Program-made: the position numbers and the translations under genes
The notes under the pieces: generated by a model
The model's database searches: none
Told to the model about the DNA's origin: nothing
Seen by the model: only the letters and a program-made list of their open reading frames with translations
Assembly (NCBI RefSeq): GCF_001723175.1
Contig: NC_064651.1
Span: 992,001-1,056,000 of the forward strand
Direction: 5' to 3'
DNA length: 64,000 nucleotides
Origin: Penicillium oxalicum
Taxonomy: Eukaryota; Ascomycota; Eurotiomycetes; Eurotiales; Aspergillaceae
Shown: positions 34,945 to 46,000 of the stretch, one piece after another
Layout: every line of letters begins with the position of its first letter
How positions within the stretch are numbered: the stretch's first letter is position 1

Positions 34945-36810
34945 ATGAGTTTTACAATCGCCTCATCATCCGTTGCCTTGGTGGCGCCAGCGACAAGACT
35001 CCCCGCTCTGTCGCGACTTGCCACAAAGTATCCTCACTCTACTCGAAGCACTTGGCATTGTGCCCGAAGTCATCAAAACTTTCGGGACAGAATAGAACGC
35101 GCAGCACGATCTATAGACACATACCAGCGCCATCATGAGGCTAAGGTTCGCTCTGCAATCGAGTCCAGTTGGCCTACCACAGCTTCCCGGTACCCTCAGA
35201 GGACTGGCCAATGGACAACGCAGTGGATGCAGTCTCAGTTTTCCGAGCTCGCTGGTCGAGAGAAAACTTACTGGGATGCAGAACTTGAGGAGATGAATCA
35301 GCGCATGGCCAAGCTCAAAAACTTGGTTGCTAGAGATCCTTACGAATTGCTCTTTGGCGATCGAGCGTTCTTTTCCCATTACGACCAGCCGGATATAGCG
35401 ACCAACCAGGAATCCACGGAACCTTCAAAGTCCACCTTTCATTCTCAGGGCAAAGATACCAAAAGAGCCTCCAGCCAATTCCCCCCGTCACCATCTGCCC
35501 GCGGCAGCCTGGTGTATGATCCAATCAGTGGACGAATGACCTCTATCGCACATGCGCCCCAGAGTGCCGAGGCCATGTCTGCCGCCGCAAGTCAAAGCAC
35601 TCAAACCGAGCATTCCCCACGCCACGAACTCGATGTTCAACCTGAAAGTCAGCTTGAGGCAAGATTAGTCGCTGAGGCAACTCGCGCCCAGCTTTCCGAT
35701 CCAGTTATCGAATGTGCACCAGGCAGCGAACTGGAGGCACTTTTCACGAGCTCGCCGGCTCAAGTCGAAGCGACTCATTACACTCCGGCCACAGCTACAT
35801 CTGAAGCTACAGTTATCAGAACCCACGATGTGGTCGACACTACCCCGAAAAAAGAGACAAGCCTTTCTTCTGAGGCTCGTACGAGCGAGAACCGCGACGC
35901 TAGCGACGAGAGCCTTGCCACCAAATTTCAAGAAGACCCAATCTATGAAGTTCTGCAAAACCACCAAAGTTTCGGATCAGAAGTCCTGCCTAATGAAGCC
36001 ACCTACCGCATCCTGGCTTACGACTCCGGCTCTGGAAAAGTCACATCCACCGAAGCTGATACTTTCTTCGGAGCAAGGGAGACTGCTCAAACTCACGAGA
36101 TTCTTTCACGCCTACACAACCCCGCTAGATTTGTGCGCTACTTCGGGAAAATGCAAGAAGATGGGTACGAGATCGCGACTGGTGGTGGTGACATCTTGGT
36201 CTTCAAGCGCGTTCCCAGGAGTCCCTCAAAACATCCGGTCCCAGCTCCCGTAGCTGGCTCTGAGGTGTCGATCCCTGAAGAAATCCAGGACGACTTGAAG
36301 AACTACCAAGTCTCAGAGACTGCCTTTGACACCACCCGCTACGTCCACCACTACGACGCCCTGTCTCCCACCAACAAGGTGAGTAGGCAGTGAGACTGTC
36401 TATTCCCGGGCCTCCATCCCTCCGTCCCTAACTGGTCGACTTAGCCATCGACATTCGGACCGACAGCTCCCACTTCACAACCCAATTCAATATCCCAGAG
36501 AGAACAAACCAAGGCCCCTGTTATCTCCTCATCCTCACATACAAAGCCGGATTCAAATCATCGATCAACACAACCATCCTCGGAACCAACTTCCTCCTCC
36601 ACTATCATATCCCCGGACCAAAAATCCCATTCAAGGACCAAATCCACTTTTCGCAGGATTCTTCGCAGGATGGTTTTGACTGGCACCATCACAGCTGCAT
36701 CCTGTTATGCTCTGGGTGTACTGGTGGAATACTTTCGGACTGGCGGAATTGATGGACGCGGAGCGGATGCGTTCACGACCTTTGAGTCGGAGAGGCGACA
36801 TGGGTCATAG
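34945..36810 (+). CDS. Conserved fungal Ser/Thr-rich protein, probably mitochondrial, with C-terminal membrane segment
   Basis: Two exons, 34945-36378 and 36445-36810, encode 599 aa. The intron has GTGAGT, a CTAAC branch site and TTAG, and phases close. The N-terminus (MSFTIASSSVALVAPATRLP, then several Arg and no acid for 45 residues) looks like a mitochondrial presequence. A helical, charged part follows (DRIERAARSIDTYQRHHEAK, WDAELEEMNQRMAKLKNLVA), then a long disordered Ser/Thr/Glu-rich region. Next comes a compact block near 350-430: PNEATYRILAYDSGSGKVTS, TFFGARETAQTHEILSRL, NPARFVRYFGKMQEDGYEIA. Close to the C-terminus a basic stretch (FRRILRRMVL) precedes a membrane helix (TGTITAASCYALGVLVEYF). 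I recognise this layout from conserved uncharacterised fungal proteins but know no function. Confidence 0.8.
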
Positions 36811-37408
36811 AGTGGTGTGTGATTGAGAGAAGCTTTCATATTTTGAAAATTTTCTTCTTTTTTTGGCATTTCGGGATTTTTGATCGATCTTGGTCCATGC
36901 TAGGGGTCAAGGAGCAATGGAGAGACTGGGTGTTGGGTGCTTCTACACATTTTCTCTCCGTCCTGTGGTGATTTCCTTCCGGCTTGTTTTCCGTCTTCTG
37001 TTGTTTGGGATTTCTTTTCGTCATTCGCTCGGTGTTGGTCCGGTATACCATATTTTTGCTGTAATTTTTATTCATCTGACAAGAAAGATGTATCTTGAAA
37101 GACCCTGAAGTAAAGATATCAAATTTCATTGTTCTGTCCTCAAAACCAGTTCTCTGTATTCAAGCTAGGGACAGGGTTCTTGTGTACCAAGCTAATCAGC
37201 GTTCACACTTCAAAGGCATGCTAACCACGCACTGCATCTGCACCCAATACACCCATTAGATGGAGCATTATAGATTTTCCCCGCGGCAAGCCCGTGCAAG
37301 CTTTGTCCCCACAGTCCCGCTGTTCCGTTGAAACTGCCCATTCTGATTCTTTATATGCGCATTCATCATTGGGCTTCTGACCAATGCTCTCCCTCGTCTC
37401 ACCTCGAA
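36811..37408. other. Convergent intergenic region
   Basis: Between the 3' ends of the 34945 (+) and 37409 (-) genes; T-rich 3'-UTR-like sequence and no gene seen. Confidence 0.6.
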
Positions 37409-39192
37409 TCAGGCTGGCTTGTCTCTTGGTGAGCTCTTGTTCAGCTTTTTTCCAATGCCTTGTGATCTACTGAACCAAGACCGAGAAGATTGCTGAGCGG
37501 TCTCTTGTGAGTCTGGGCTCCTCTTGGATCGAATGCCACCCTTTCCTGCCTTATGTCGCAGCATCTTGAGCTGCCTCGAAAGCTCGCTGGGAAAAGTCTC
37601 AGGCGCAGACCGCTCAACCGGCAGGGGCTTGGCCTTTGGACTGACAGCACTTGCAGGTTTCTGACTCTTAGGAACAGTCTCAATCTCTTCCTCCTCCTCA
37701 TCAGCATCATGTAATTCTGGGTTCATTCCAAACTCAAGGGGCTCTTTAAAGGCTCTCATAATGGCACCACAGCGCGCAGAACCACTCTGTAGATAGTGGT
37801 GCAGTGCAAGAAGCACTTTGAGAGCAGCCATGAAGTCATCCTTCTTCCAGAGATCATACTCCCGTGTGGAAACAACCCGAAAAGAGCGAATGTCAGCCTC
37901 GCTCTCAAGCTTCCGTTTGCTCGCCTCGTAGCGTTGTAACACACGCTTGATGTTTTCTGCCGTGTAGAACCGCGTGCTACTGCTTGAGGAAGGGCGAGCT
38001 TTGGGGCTACGAGATTTCTCAGGCTGCGGCTTCTTGCTCTCATGGTGGAGGGTGGGTGCAGCGGTTGATGAAGAAGATGACTGCCGAGGAGATGGCTCGG
38101 TTAAAATCTTCGTTGGGGATTTTTTATCTGCTGGGTTCGGCAGTTCACGCCCGCACCAAATGCTGGATAATTTATAACCAGGGAAATAGGCACGCATGAG
38201 ATGAAGCCTTGAGCCATGAAGGCCAAGTAGAAACATCTCTTGGTCCGGGATCTTGTCACCTGGAACTGGGAGAGGCTTCGTGTGTCGTAACAGTTGGCCA
38301 AGAATGACCTTGAATCTGTCCGAGAGGGCGGTTTCCATGGGCTCTTCGTACTTTGTCTGTAAATATTATGTCAATACTTTTTGTTGCTTGGGATGAAGGC
38401 ACAAGCGAGATGGAACAAAAAGGACTCACGACACAGAACGGAAGGATTGGGACTGGAGACCGACTGCCAGGGCCCGATTCTAGAGCGAGCATACCGTCTG
38501 TCTCCGGCCCATCTCGGTGCTTCTCGCGATACCCTGTCAGATAGGAGAGGCTACATTGGGTGAGACGAGGTCTGAGAACAAGACTCGAGAATTAGCACCT
38601 TGAAGTGACTCATGGGCATTTCGATCATGTAGTACCTCAATGTCAAGGGGGGTATCTCCCCATTCTTTGCCGTGAGGCACATCATCTCCCGGATATCTTG
38701 CAGAAGGTTGAAGAGCACACTAGCCTGTGCTTCACAGTCTCCTTCAGCCATCTCAGAAAAACATTGTTCAACGCCCCCTTCCCATAGACCCAGGCTGACT
38801 GACGGCACGTGTTGCAGCCATCGAAACACTTCACGGTAGCGAACATTCATAATAGGCCACTGACAGATGTTCATCGCCTTGGGGTTACTGACATCTCCAC
38901 TGAAGGGCCAGGGCAGGCGGTGACAAATTTCTAATGGTTAAAAAGGTCAGTCAACTTTCAGTTCCAAATGACTTTTCTGATTGCAAAGAAATTGCAAGCT
39001 CCAGGGCTCACCCGAATCCTGAGCCATCTCAAGAAAACGAGACGGAATCAGTTCTTCTTCCGGTTGGTCGAAGAAGAACTGTGCTTTGATCCCGCCAACA
39101 TCAACCTCATGCGGCTCCCCCTCCTCCTCATCGTCGGCATCGATGTCGAGTGAGTAGGGATAGGCCTTGTCTTTTTCCTTGAAGGAAATCAT
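37409..39192 (-). CDS. Unrecognised fungal protein with acidic N-terminus and basic Ser-rich C-terminus
   Basis: Exons on the minus strand: 39192-39012 (MISFKEKDKAYPYSLDIDAD..., acidic), 38930-38599 (CHRLPWPFSGDVSNPKAMN, MNVRYREVFRWLQHVPSVSL), an ill-defined third exon from 38533, and 38356-37409 (ETALSDRFKVILGQLLRHT, GLHGSRLHLMRAYFPGYKL, AENIKRVLQRYEASKRKLES, basic tail KLNKSSPRDKPA). If exon 3 is 38533-38495 (ending at a GTATGC donor), all phases close and 499 aa result. If it is 38533-38430 (GYREKHRDGPETDG..., ending at a consensus GTGAGT), the protein looks better but one base is missing at the exon 2/3 join. I recognise no domain; acidic DEEEEEIE and basic Ser-rich tracts suggest a nuclear protein. 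The gene is real, the product unknown. Confidence 0.7.
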
Positions 39193-40399
39193 CTTGGCAG
39201 GCGCGCAGGAAATGAAGCAAACCCTTGAAAGAAATGAAAAAAGGGAGCAAAAGCAAACGAAGCGTCGTGGAAGTGGCGTCGGTCAAGAGTCAGGACTTGG
39301 GAAACGCGCCAGGTGAGAGATACGGTGAACAGAGAGTCTGGGGGGAGAATTGAAGAGAGATCGCGTCTGTGTGTATGATGATTCATATGTGGAAGGAACG
39401 ATCTCATGGAATCAAACAGAAATGAAGACTTCTCAAAGCCGATCCCGATTAGGAAAGCCCGATAACAGAGAGCCCATAAACTTTGAGATATTCCATGGGC
39501 TCACTCAGCCCGACACTGCTTGGGTCCTGAATGATCATGAGATTGTGACTTTGATTCTGTTCAAAATAGGTCTAGATGAATCTCGCCCAAATCAGTCCTT
39601 ACCTGCGTCTTTTGGGTCGGTAGAAGACGCGCTATATGGATAGAGGGAACACTCTTGTCACTACAACTCGGGATCTGCAGCTCCTGTCATCATTGAACAT
39701 GACGACTCGACATAGACATGACGTGTTAAGAGTCATCGACAGATTTCAAATTTACGTTAGTTACTGTAGGTTCGATAAGAAATGGTAATATTGCAAAGAG
39801 CATCGGAGAGGCCTCTGGCGAGATGCAAGTTATGACAGCAGTCAGGTCTGATTATGGTCTGAGTACGGTTTTCGCTTTCTTCCATTACAGAGTGAACAAA
39901 CATCATGATATTTTGATCGAACCTTCAGAGATCTGTCACTTTTGAATCCTCAACCCCAGCTTGTCGCAGTCTTTGAAACTGGCTGTATCTAACAATTCAC
40001 TCTTGGTGCCACACACAGCTCGTGCCCTTATCACAATATTGAATTTTGGTGCTAGTCACTCTGTTTGCGTCGGGCATTTAGACTACAGCGTGCACATTAA
40101 ACATTCATGAAGAGGGCATTGAGACGTTCCTATGTAGGTATACCTATCTTCGCTTAAGCCAGGGAATACTACTAGGTGAATAACTATCATAGAGCTTACT
40201 TAGTATGAGGAAGAGAATTTTCTGACTTTGAATATCTTGTGTCAATCTGGAGATACATCATTAGCTTAATCCGTCCGCTTCTTTTGAAACGTTTTCTTGA
40301 CACCTGTTGCAGTTTTTCCCTGATTCGGTCTTTTTCTTAAAAATAGAATAATATTTAACATAAAGGTGTGAACCATCGCTCTAAACCAGTACTCGCACG

Positions 40400-40432
40400 A
40401 CAAGGTCTACGAACGCGTTCGTCACTCCTTGT
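40400..40432. repeat. Interrupted hairpin with a 14-bp palindromic core
   Basis: ACAAGG at 40400-40405 pairs with CCTTGT at 40427-40432. Inside lies the perfect palindrome ACGAACGCGTTCGT at 40409-40422. The two stems are separated by a TCT/CACT internal loop, in an AT-rich part of the gene-free region. Confidence 0.8.
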
Positions 40433-40934
40433 GGTAAAGGCCCGACATTATTACTCAAGATCAAGTTCTAGCATAGGCAGGACTAGAAGGACATATCCGA
40501 GTACTCAATCAATTTTTTGCAAAGCTTCCAACTTGTGAGTGTAGAATGAAAGCTCTGTTTGCTTCTTTCTCTGTGCTACTAGTCAGAGTATACTAGGCTA
40601 GCAGGATACAGCCCTCTATTCACAAGTGACAACCCCACAGACCAATCTCATAAATCATAAATTCACGTGATCTGCCCTGCGCCGTCACGCGTCTGGGAAT
40701 ACATCAAATTCCCTCGCCTTTTAATGCTAATACAGGTTGGGTATATTCTCTTTATTTTTCAATGTTTGCCCGGGACTCTCATTCCACGCCTCTTGGAAAC
40801 ATGTTGCATCAGCTATCTGTGTAATTTTTGTGTGTGTTGTGGGCACTACATGGATATGCCTGCCTACTAAAAAATCAAAGCATTTTGCTACGCATATAAT
40901 TTTTTACAACTTAGGTACTGGCAATTCGGCCCGG

Positions 40935-40953
40935 AGGTACCTTCAAGGTACCT
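40935..40953. repeat. 19-bp inverted repeat around KpnI-like cores
   Basis: AGGTACCTT, one C, then AAGGTACCT: perfect 9-bp arms. AGGTACCT words are frequent in fungal intergenic DNA, so functional meaning is uncertain. Confidence 0.75.
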
Positions 40954-42555
40954 GCTTTTTGCGAACCACCTATTCATTTCTTTGATGATCCGTCTATTCT
41001 ATCAACAGTCACCACTCAGTAGTTATATATCCTAACGATCAACCTTGTCGATTTGAACAGAGTCAGGTTCAGTATTCAGGTATGGCCTTTGTATGTATAA
41101 GAAAAAGGGTACCCAATGAAGACCCTGCATGCCTACATAAAAGATGTCTCGTGCATAGGTACACATAGTGAATAACCCCACGGCCAGAGCGACAGCCCTG
41201 TCAGTTGGATACGTACGCGAATGCAGTGGAGTCGACAACGTCGACCTTCTTTCCCCTTGAGCGGTTGTCTGCACATCAATTGCACGTCCAGAGTCCAGAC
41301 TACGTCCGGCCCAACCGGTGGGCTCCACCTTCATTTGCTTTTCTGTTGCGTCCCTAGGGAATTACATCACATGACCTGTTGTGACGAGTCTCTTCCGGCG
41401 GAATAATAATGTTCCCCCTCTAGTGTTTGCAATTCGCAATCCGCAGTCGCACACACGTACAGTGGACGGGCACACCACCCATGGTACAGTACATGATATA
41501 GAAACTTACAATACAGGAATCCCGTCTTTCAAAGTCTGAAACTTACCAAGGTGACCGAGGAGTGGGGCACTTTGTACCTCGCAAGTCAGGAACAGGACTA
41601 GTGTTGACTCGGTATCCATGGTAGCGCATCCCCTATCAGGGTTGGTTGTTACAGCCAGGAGCGGGAACCACACCTATTTATGTACCTATATGTGATTGTG
41701 CACAAGATACGAGTACCTGAGTGGTAGGAGAATGAGACTGATACATGATACTCGAGGCAGTGGATTCGAGTCCGGGAGTATAGTCAAACTTTCGAGTGTC
41801 GGGAAGGGCGGGGGGAGGGGAGCTGTTACAAGACTCGATGCAGGGAGCAGGAATTGAGCGATGCGCTGCGGTCCAAAATTTAGGGCTGAATTGATTCCAA
41901 GATCTATCATCGAGCTGTGTTATCCACAGTGCTCGGAATAGAGCGTCAAGTGGATGGGGAGTGGGTGGATCAGCAATTGGGTGCTCAACTATAATGGCCT
42001 GATAAACACACTCAAAGAGTAAAACATGTACCATCACGAATAGAAAGGTCTCTTCAGTGCCAGGAATGCAAAGAAGCTTTGAGAGAAAGAAGTCACGCTG
42101 GACGGCGAAAAGCACCGTACTGCATGGTAGAGTCGATCGTACCGTCCCGAATCCCATCTTCAAGGCTGATAGATCCTCCAGTTGCAGTGCCCCGAGAACC
42201 ACCAACTGCCCTTTCACGAGCCGGGCTTCTCTCCATCTGGGTAGGCCTCTATAGAGAGCAACACCATTTGTCACTCACACATCGCTTCCCCATACAATAC
42301 CAAATCACAACAATCACTCCATCCACCACTCCTAGAAATAGATCTCGGCACAGGAAACTGGAATCAGCGGCGGGTACACCTCCCCCAGCTCCCTAGCGTG
42401 CCCCCCTTCGGAAGTTTCACCATCCAAGTCCATCGACGGGCCGTGCGAGCAATCTCAAACACAAAGGGTCTTTCCGTCCCACTCAGGAGTCAGAACCAGG
42501 TACAATGACTTGGCCCAGAGTTCAAAAGTCAGCACACAAGCTGGACCATTTCACC

Positions 42556-42576
42556 CTCTCTCTCTCTCTCTCTCTC
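42556..42576 (+). repeat. CT microsatellite
   Basis: Twenty-one bases of alternating C and T in the gene-free region. Confidence 0.85.
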
Positions 42577-43112
42577 GGCAGTTCCCTGCCAAGGACAGTG
42601 GGACTGCCTTATTTTCGAGTATGCCAGATCATGACGGTGGTTACTGCAATCGATCCTTAACTTCTTCACCAGCCTCAAACAACTCCGGAATGCGGGTAGT
42701 CGGGTGAAAGGATAACCTGTCTACCCGCAAGGGTGTTCAAGGAGACAAGGTGCCTTGACGGGGGAAAGATGCGATGAGGAGATTGCCGACTAATTCCCTT
42801 CATTCCGATCGGGTACTGGAATCTTCGTTCACACGTGGACGTGAGATTGTACGGAAATTGAATGGATCTGTGGAAGGGAGTCTCTTTTTGCGATTGATCA
42901 TTCCTCGTGGTGGTTTGAAAGGCCACTTTTGAAGGTTCTTTTTTTCTTTTTCGGTCTAGCGACGTACCAGACGTCCTGTACACCGGATCGTTGGGATTTG
43001 CTAGCCCTATGTACATGTTGCCGAGTAACAGGTAGCACGACCAGTTGATCAATACCGTCCACACAAATGGAGTGGACAGTGTCGGTCTGTTGGGATAGTC
43101 TAGGAGAGCAGT

Positions 43113-43152
43113 AGTAGTCTATGTGTACAGCGCATAGAGTTCATAGACTACT
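43113..43152. repeat. 11-bp perfect inverted repeat with 18-nt loop
   Basis: AGTAGTCTATG at 43113-43123 and CATAGACTACT at 43142-43152 are exact reverse complements. The loop contains GCGCATAGAG. Could be a hairpin or a protein-binding dyad; no target gene is obvious. Confidence 0.8.
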
Positions 43153-43462
43153 GTCAAGACCCAAAGCACATTCCCCCTTGCTGGAACCGTTGGGTATCCG
43201 TGCTACTCCAGTTCACAAGCTCAGGGCGACGGTACTTTGCTCGTGGCAGAGTCAGACGTCAATCGAAGCACTCAGAAACCGACCGACGTTTAACCAGGCA
43301 CAGCCCACTCCCGATTATCTACTCCCTATAGCACATCCGCAGCTTTGCATACCGCAGCTAGTCCGCCCCCAAATCGCGACGGACCTTGACCAAAAGCAGC
43401 ACAAGCCAGCCTGTGGTCAGGACTAGCTGGCAGGGCCAAAGTACATCGATTAGGAGAGCCCA

Positions 43463-43483
43463 CCCCCCCCCCCCCCCCCCCCC
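43463..43483 (+). repeat. C21 homopolymer
   Basis: Uninterrupted run of 21 C (G on the minus strand), followed shortly by GGGGCGG on the plus strand. Length is likely to vary and to be error-prone in sequencing. Counterpart of the G22 run at 44380-44401. Confidence 0.9.
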
Positions 43484-44379
43484 GATTAAAGGGGCGGCCC
43501 AGGAAATAAAGGGAAATTTACCCAGCCGCTAGCTACCAGTAGCCGGCCATCGGCAGTATACAGCGCCTGCACGGAAAGATCGAGGTACATATACACAGAC
43601 AGCCAGACCCTTCCTGCAATGAATTGCAGATGGATGGTGCCGAACAAAGTAAATGGACATGTGTTTCGTACTTGGAGCGAACTTCCGACGGACTGGGACA
43701 GGACGGCGAGACGTAGTCTTTAGCACAGCGCGGGTGTTGATCGCTGCCTGAGCTGCGCATCGAGCGCGCCGAGGGCGCTCACTAGAGCTCGGGTTCGGAG
43801 TGGATGCGGTTTAGCGTAGACTGGCCTCATGCACTTTGAGATTATTTTTACATGCAGGTGGGTCCTGGCTGGTACCAATGGTGGGTGAAATTTCCCTTTC
43901 CATGTGTATTGTGTGTAACGCCGTGTATCGATCGTCGACGGGAAGGATCCATGGATGAGTCCAGGCGCATATGGCCACGCACCTTGGTGGAAAAATCCTC
44001 CGCAGAAGAGACAGTTGGGTCCTCTGGGACTGGTACTGTGGTTGTACACCGGGCGAGATTCCCTGATCGATTGGGTTGTAATGCCGTGTGTGATGGAAGC
44101 CGGTAAAGTATCACTGCGTCGGTCATGATGAATGAATAGATTGCCAGGTAGAAAAGCCAGAGAGCGGATGCTCGATATTGTGGAATCCATCGGTCTGTTG
44201 GATCATTCATCGGCCAGAAAATGATCTGTCATCTCAAAGCTCCCCGACATGGAGCTCCAAGGACTAAACGCTCCTCGTTCCTGGAAGTCACTGTAGTGAT
44301 GTAGCAAAGACTCATGAGTAGTTTCTATGTAACGGCCTCGCATCAGAGCTGTTACCTACTACGGTCTGGTAGATTGCCA

Positions 44380-44401
44380 GGGGGGGGGGGGGGGGGGGGG
44401 G
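44380..44401 (+). repeat. G22 homopolymer
   Basis: Uninterrupted run of 22 G, with further G-rich sequence (GGCGGCGGGGG) just downstream. It could form a G-quadruplex. Confidence 0.9.
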
Positions 44402-44761
44402 CTTTCCACAGGCGGCGGGGGTCAATTGACTGGTCCGATGAGATTGGAGACCGAGCAGGCAAGACGTAGATTGAAAGGAGGAATTTGATATCAGAACCTA
44501 CCTTGATATGCATCCATCGAGATTAGGACGACTGAGCGATCACTTTTCCGCATCCAATGATCCATGGGACATTTTCCAGTGCCAACTCGGCTTCGATACA
44601 CGCCCCTCTCCATTCGTGGTTCGAATAATCCGTGAACATCTCCTTGTCTCGTATACATACGAAATTCTGATCAGACCAACTATTGTGGAGTAAGCGAGGC
44701 ATGACTTCACATGGATGATCATGCTAGTCTATCAATCAATCACATGGTGCTCCTGTACTAT

Positions 44762-44778
44762 ACTGTACAATGTACAGT
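44762..44778. repeat. 17-bp palindrome ACTGTACA-A-TGTACAGT
   Basis: Perfect 8-bp arms around a single A, in a cluster of overlapping TGTAC words (44755-44785). Confidence 0.75.
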
Positions 44779-46000
44779 GTACATGGCTACGTGCACTCGC
44801 TTGACATCTTTGACAGACGGGTCGACAGTGCGTGGCTGTTAGCCCAGCCAATTTCCCACACGCCGCTGGGAGCAAATTGGCCCAATTTACCCCTGGCGGG
44901 CTGACGGACGGGCTGGTCGTCGGGGGCGAGTCAGAGCGAGGCCAGGGCGCCACAGCGGCCGGACAGGCGTACGACGGTGGAGCCTCTCCACCAACCAGGA
45001 ACCGGCACTCTGTCCACAGAAGCCCAGAAGACTGGCAACCCGCTGGTGTATGACCATTGCCTATCTCGGTAGTCTGCTGGCCCTTTGACTTTTCATCTGT
45101 GATTTACCGTCAGATTACACCCGCCTTTGACACTTGAGAAGACCGTCTCCACGGTCGATTCAGGTCCATTCCGACGTTCCCACACGTGTTCCCACTCTCC
45201 CCCCGATTCCCCCATTTCTTTCGTTTGCCTCCAAGTGCTGACGCCCCCTACTCCTCCGGCACATGGTCCATCTTTAATCTCTACGCCTCTCCTTCATCGT
45301 CACTTACCCTATTCACTCTTTTCTATCTCGTGCTTGCGTATGCTTTACTTTTGAATCCACCGTCCCCGATTTGGCGCCCTTGAGGACCTGGGAATCTCCC
45401 CCCCTCTCTCTCCGTCCTGTCAATCTTTTCCCCTTGCTTCTATCGTCCCGGTCGCGCCTGAATGAGACGAGCCGCCATCTCGAGATCTCCCTCTCGCCGG
45501 CTTCTTTGATCGTGTTGTACCGTTGCCCGGTCATTTGTGTCTCGTTCGCCTCGACTCGAAGGCTGTCGCTCACTCCCTTACAGCTTCCACAAGCTCATCG
45601 TCACTCTTTTTGGTTCTGCATCTTTCCTCGGGCCGTTTCAGATTCATCATCGAAACTCCCCTTGTCCGCTCATTTTTTTGACCCTATTCATCGTGCTTGA
45701 CAACGCCTTTTTGTTGTCTCACCTGTGTTGGGTTGCCTAGACGCCCCCGGAGTGCTGGCGAGACTGTTGCGATTGCATCCCAACATCTCTCCTACTAATC
45801 TGTGGCCAAGCGTCGATATCTCAACCCCCGTTGTGGTGCCTGTGTACACCACAAATTCTCGACAAGCTTTCTTGCGTGTATCAACACTCTGATCCTTCTG
45901 CGTTGAAGGTCGCACCGACGAGTCCTGTCCGCATTCGTCCTGGACCTTGCACTGTTGTGACGTCCAACTTTTCCCGCTCTCTCACACGACGTCATTCAGA

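Larger units (their letters stand above)
39193..46000. other. 6.8-kb region without a supported gene, upstream of MSB2
   Basis: Far longer than other gaps here (mostly 0.3-2.4 kb). Roughly 39700-41050 is noticeably AT-richer than its surroundings. I find no frame with domain, codon bias or coherent splice sites; the longest (41678-42274, -) looks like chance. The region holds homopolymer runs (C21, G22), a CT microsatellite and several perfect inverted repeats, each listed separately. The last ~900 bases (45100-46000) are pyrimidine-rich and probably form the MSB2 promoter and leader. Long upstream control DNA, an unannotated noncoding RNA or decayed mobile DNA are all possible. Confidence 0.6.

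Noticed and set aside
41678..42274. 198-codon minus-strand frame in the gene-free tract
   Set aside because: No recognisable domain, irregular composition and no coherent neighbouring exon.
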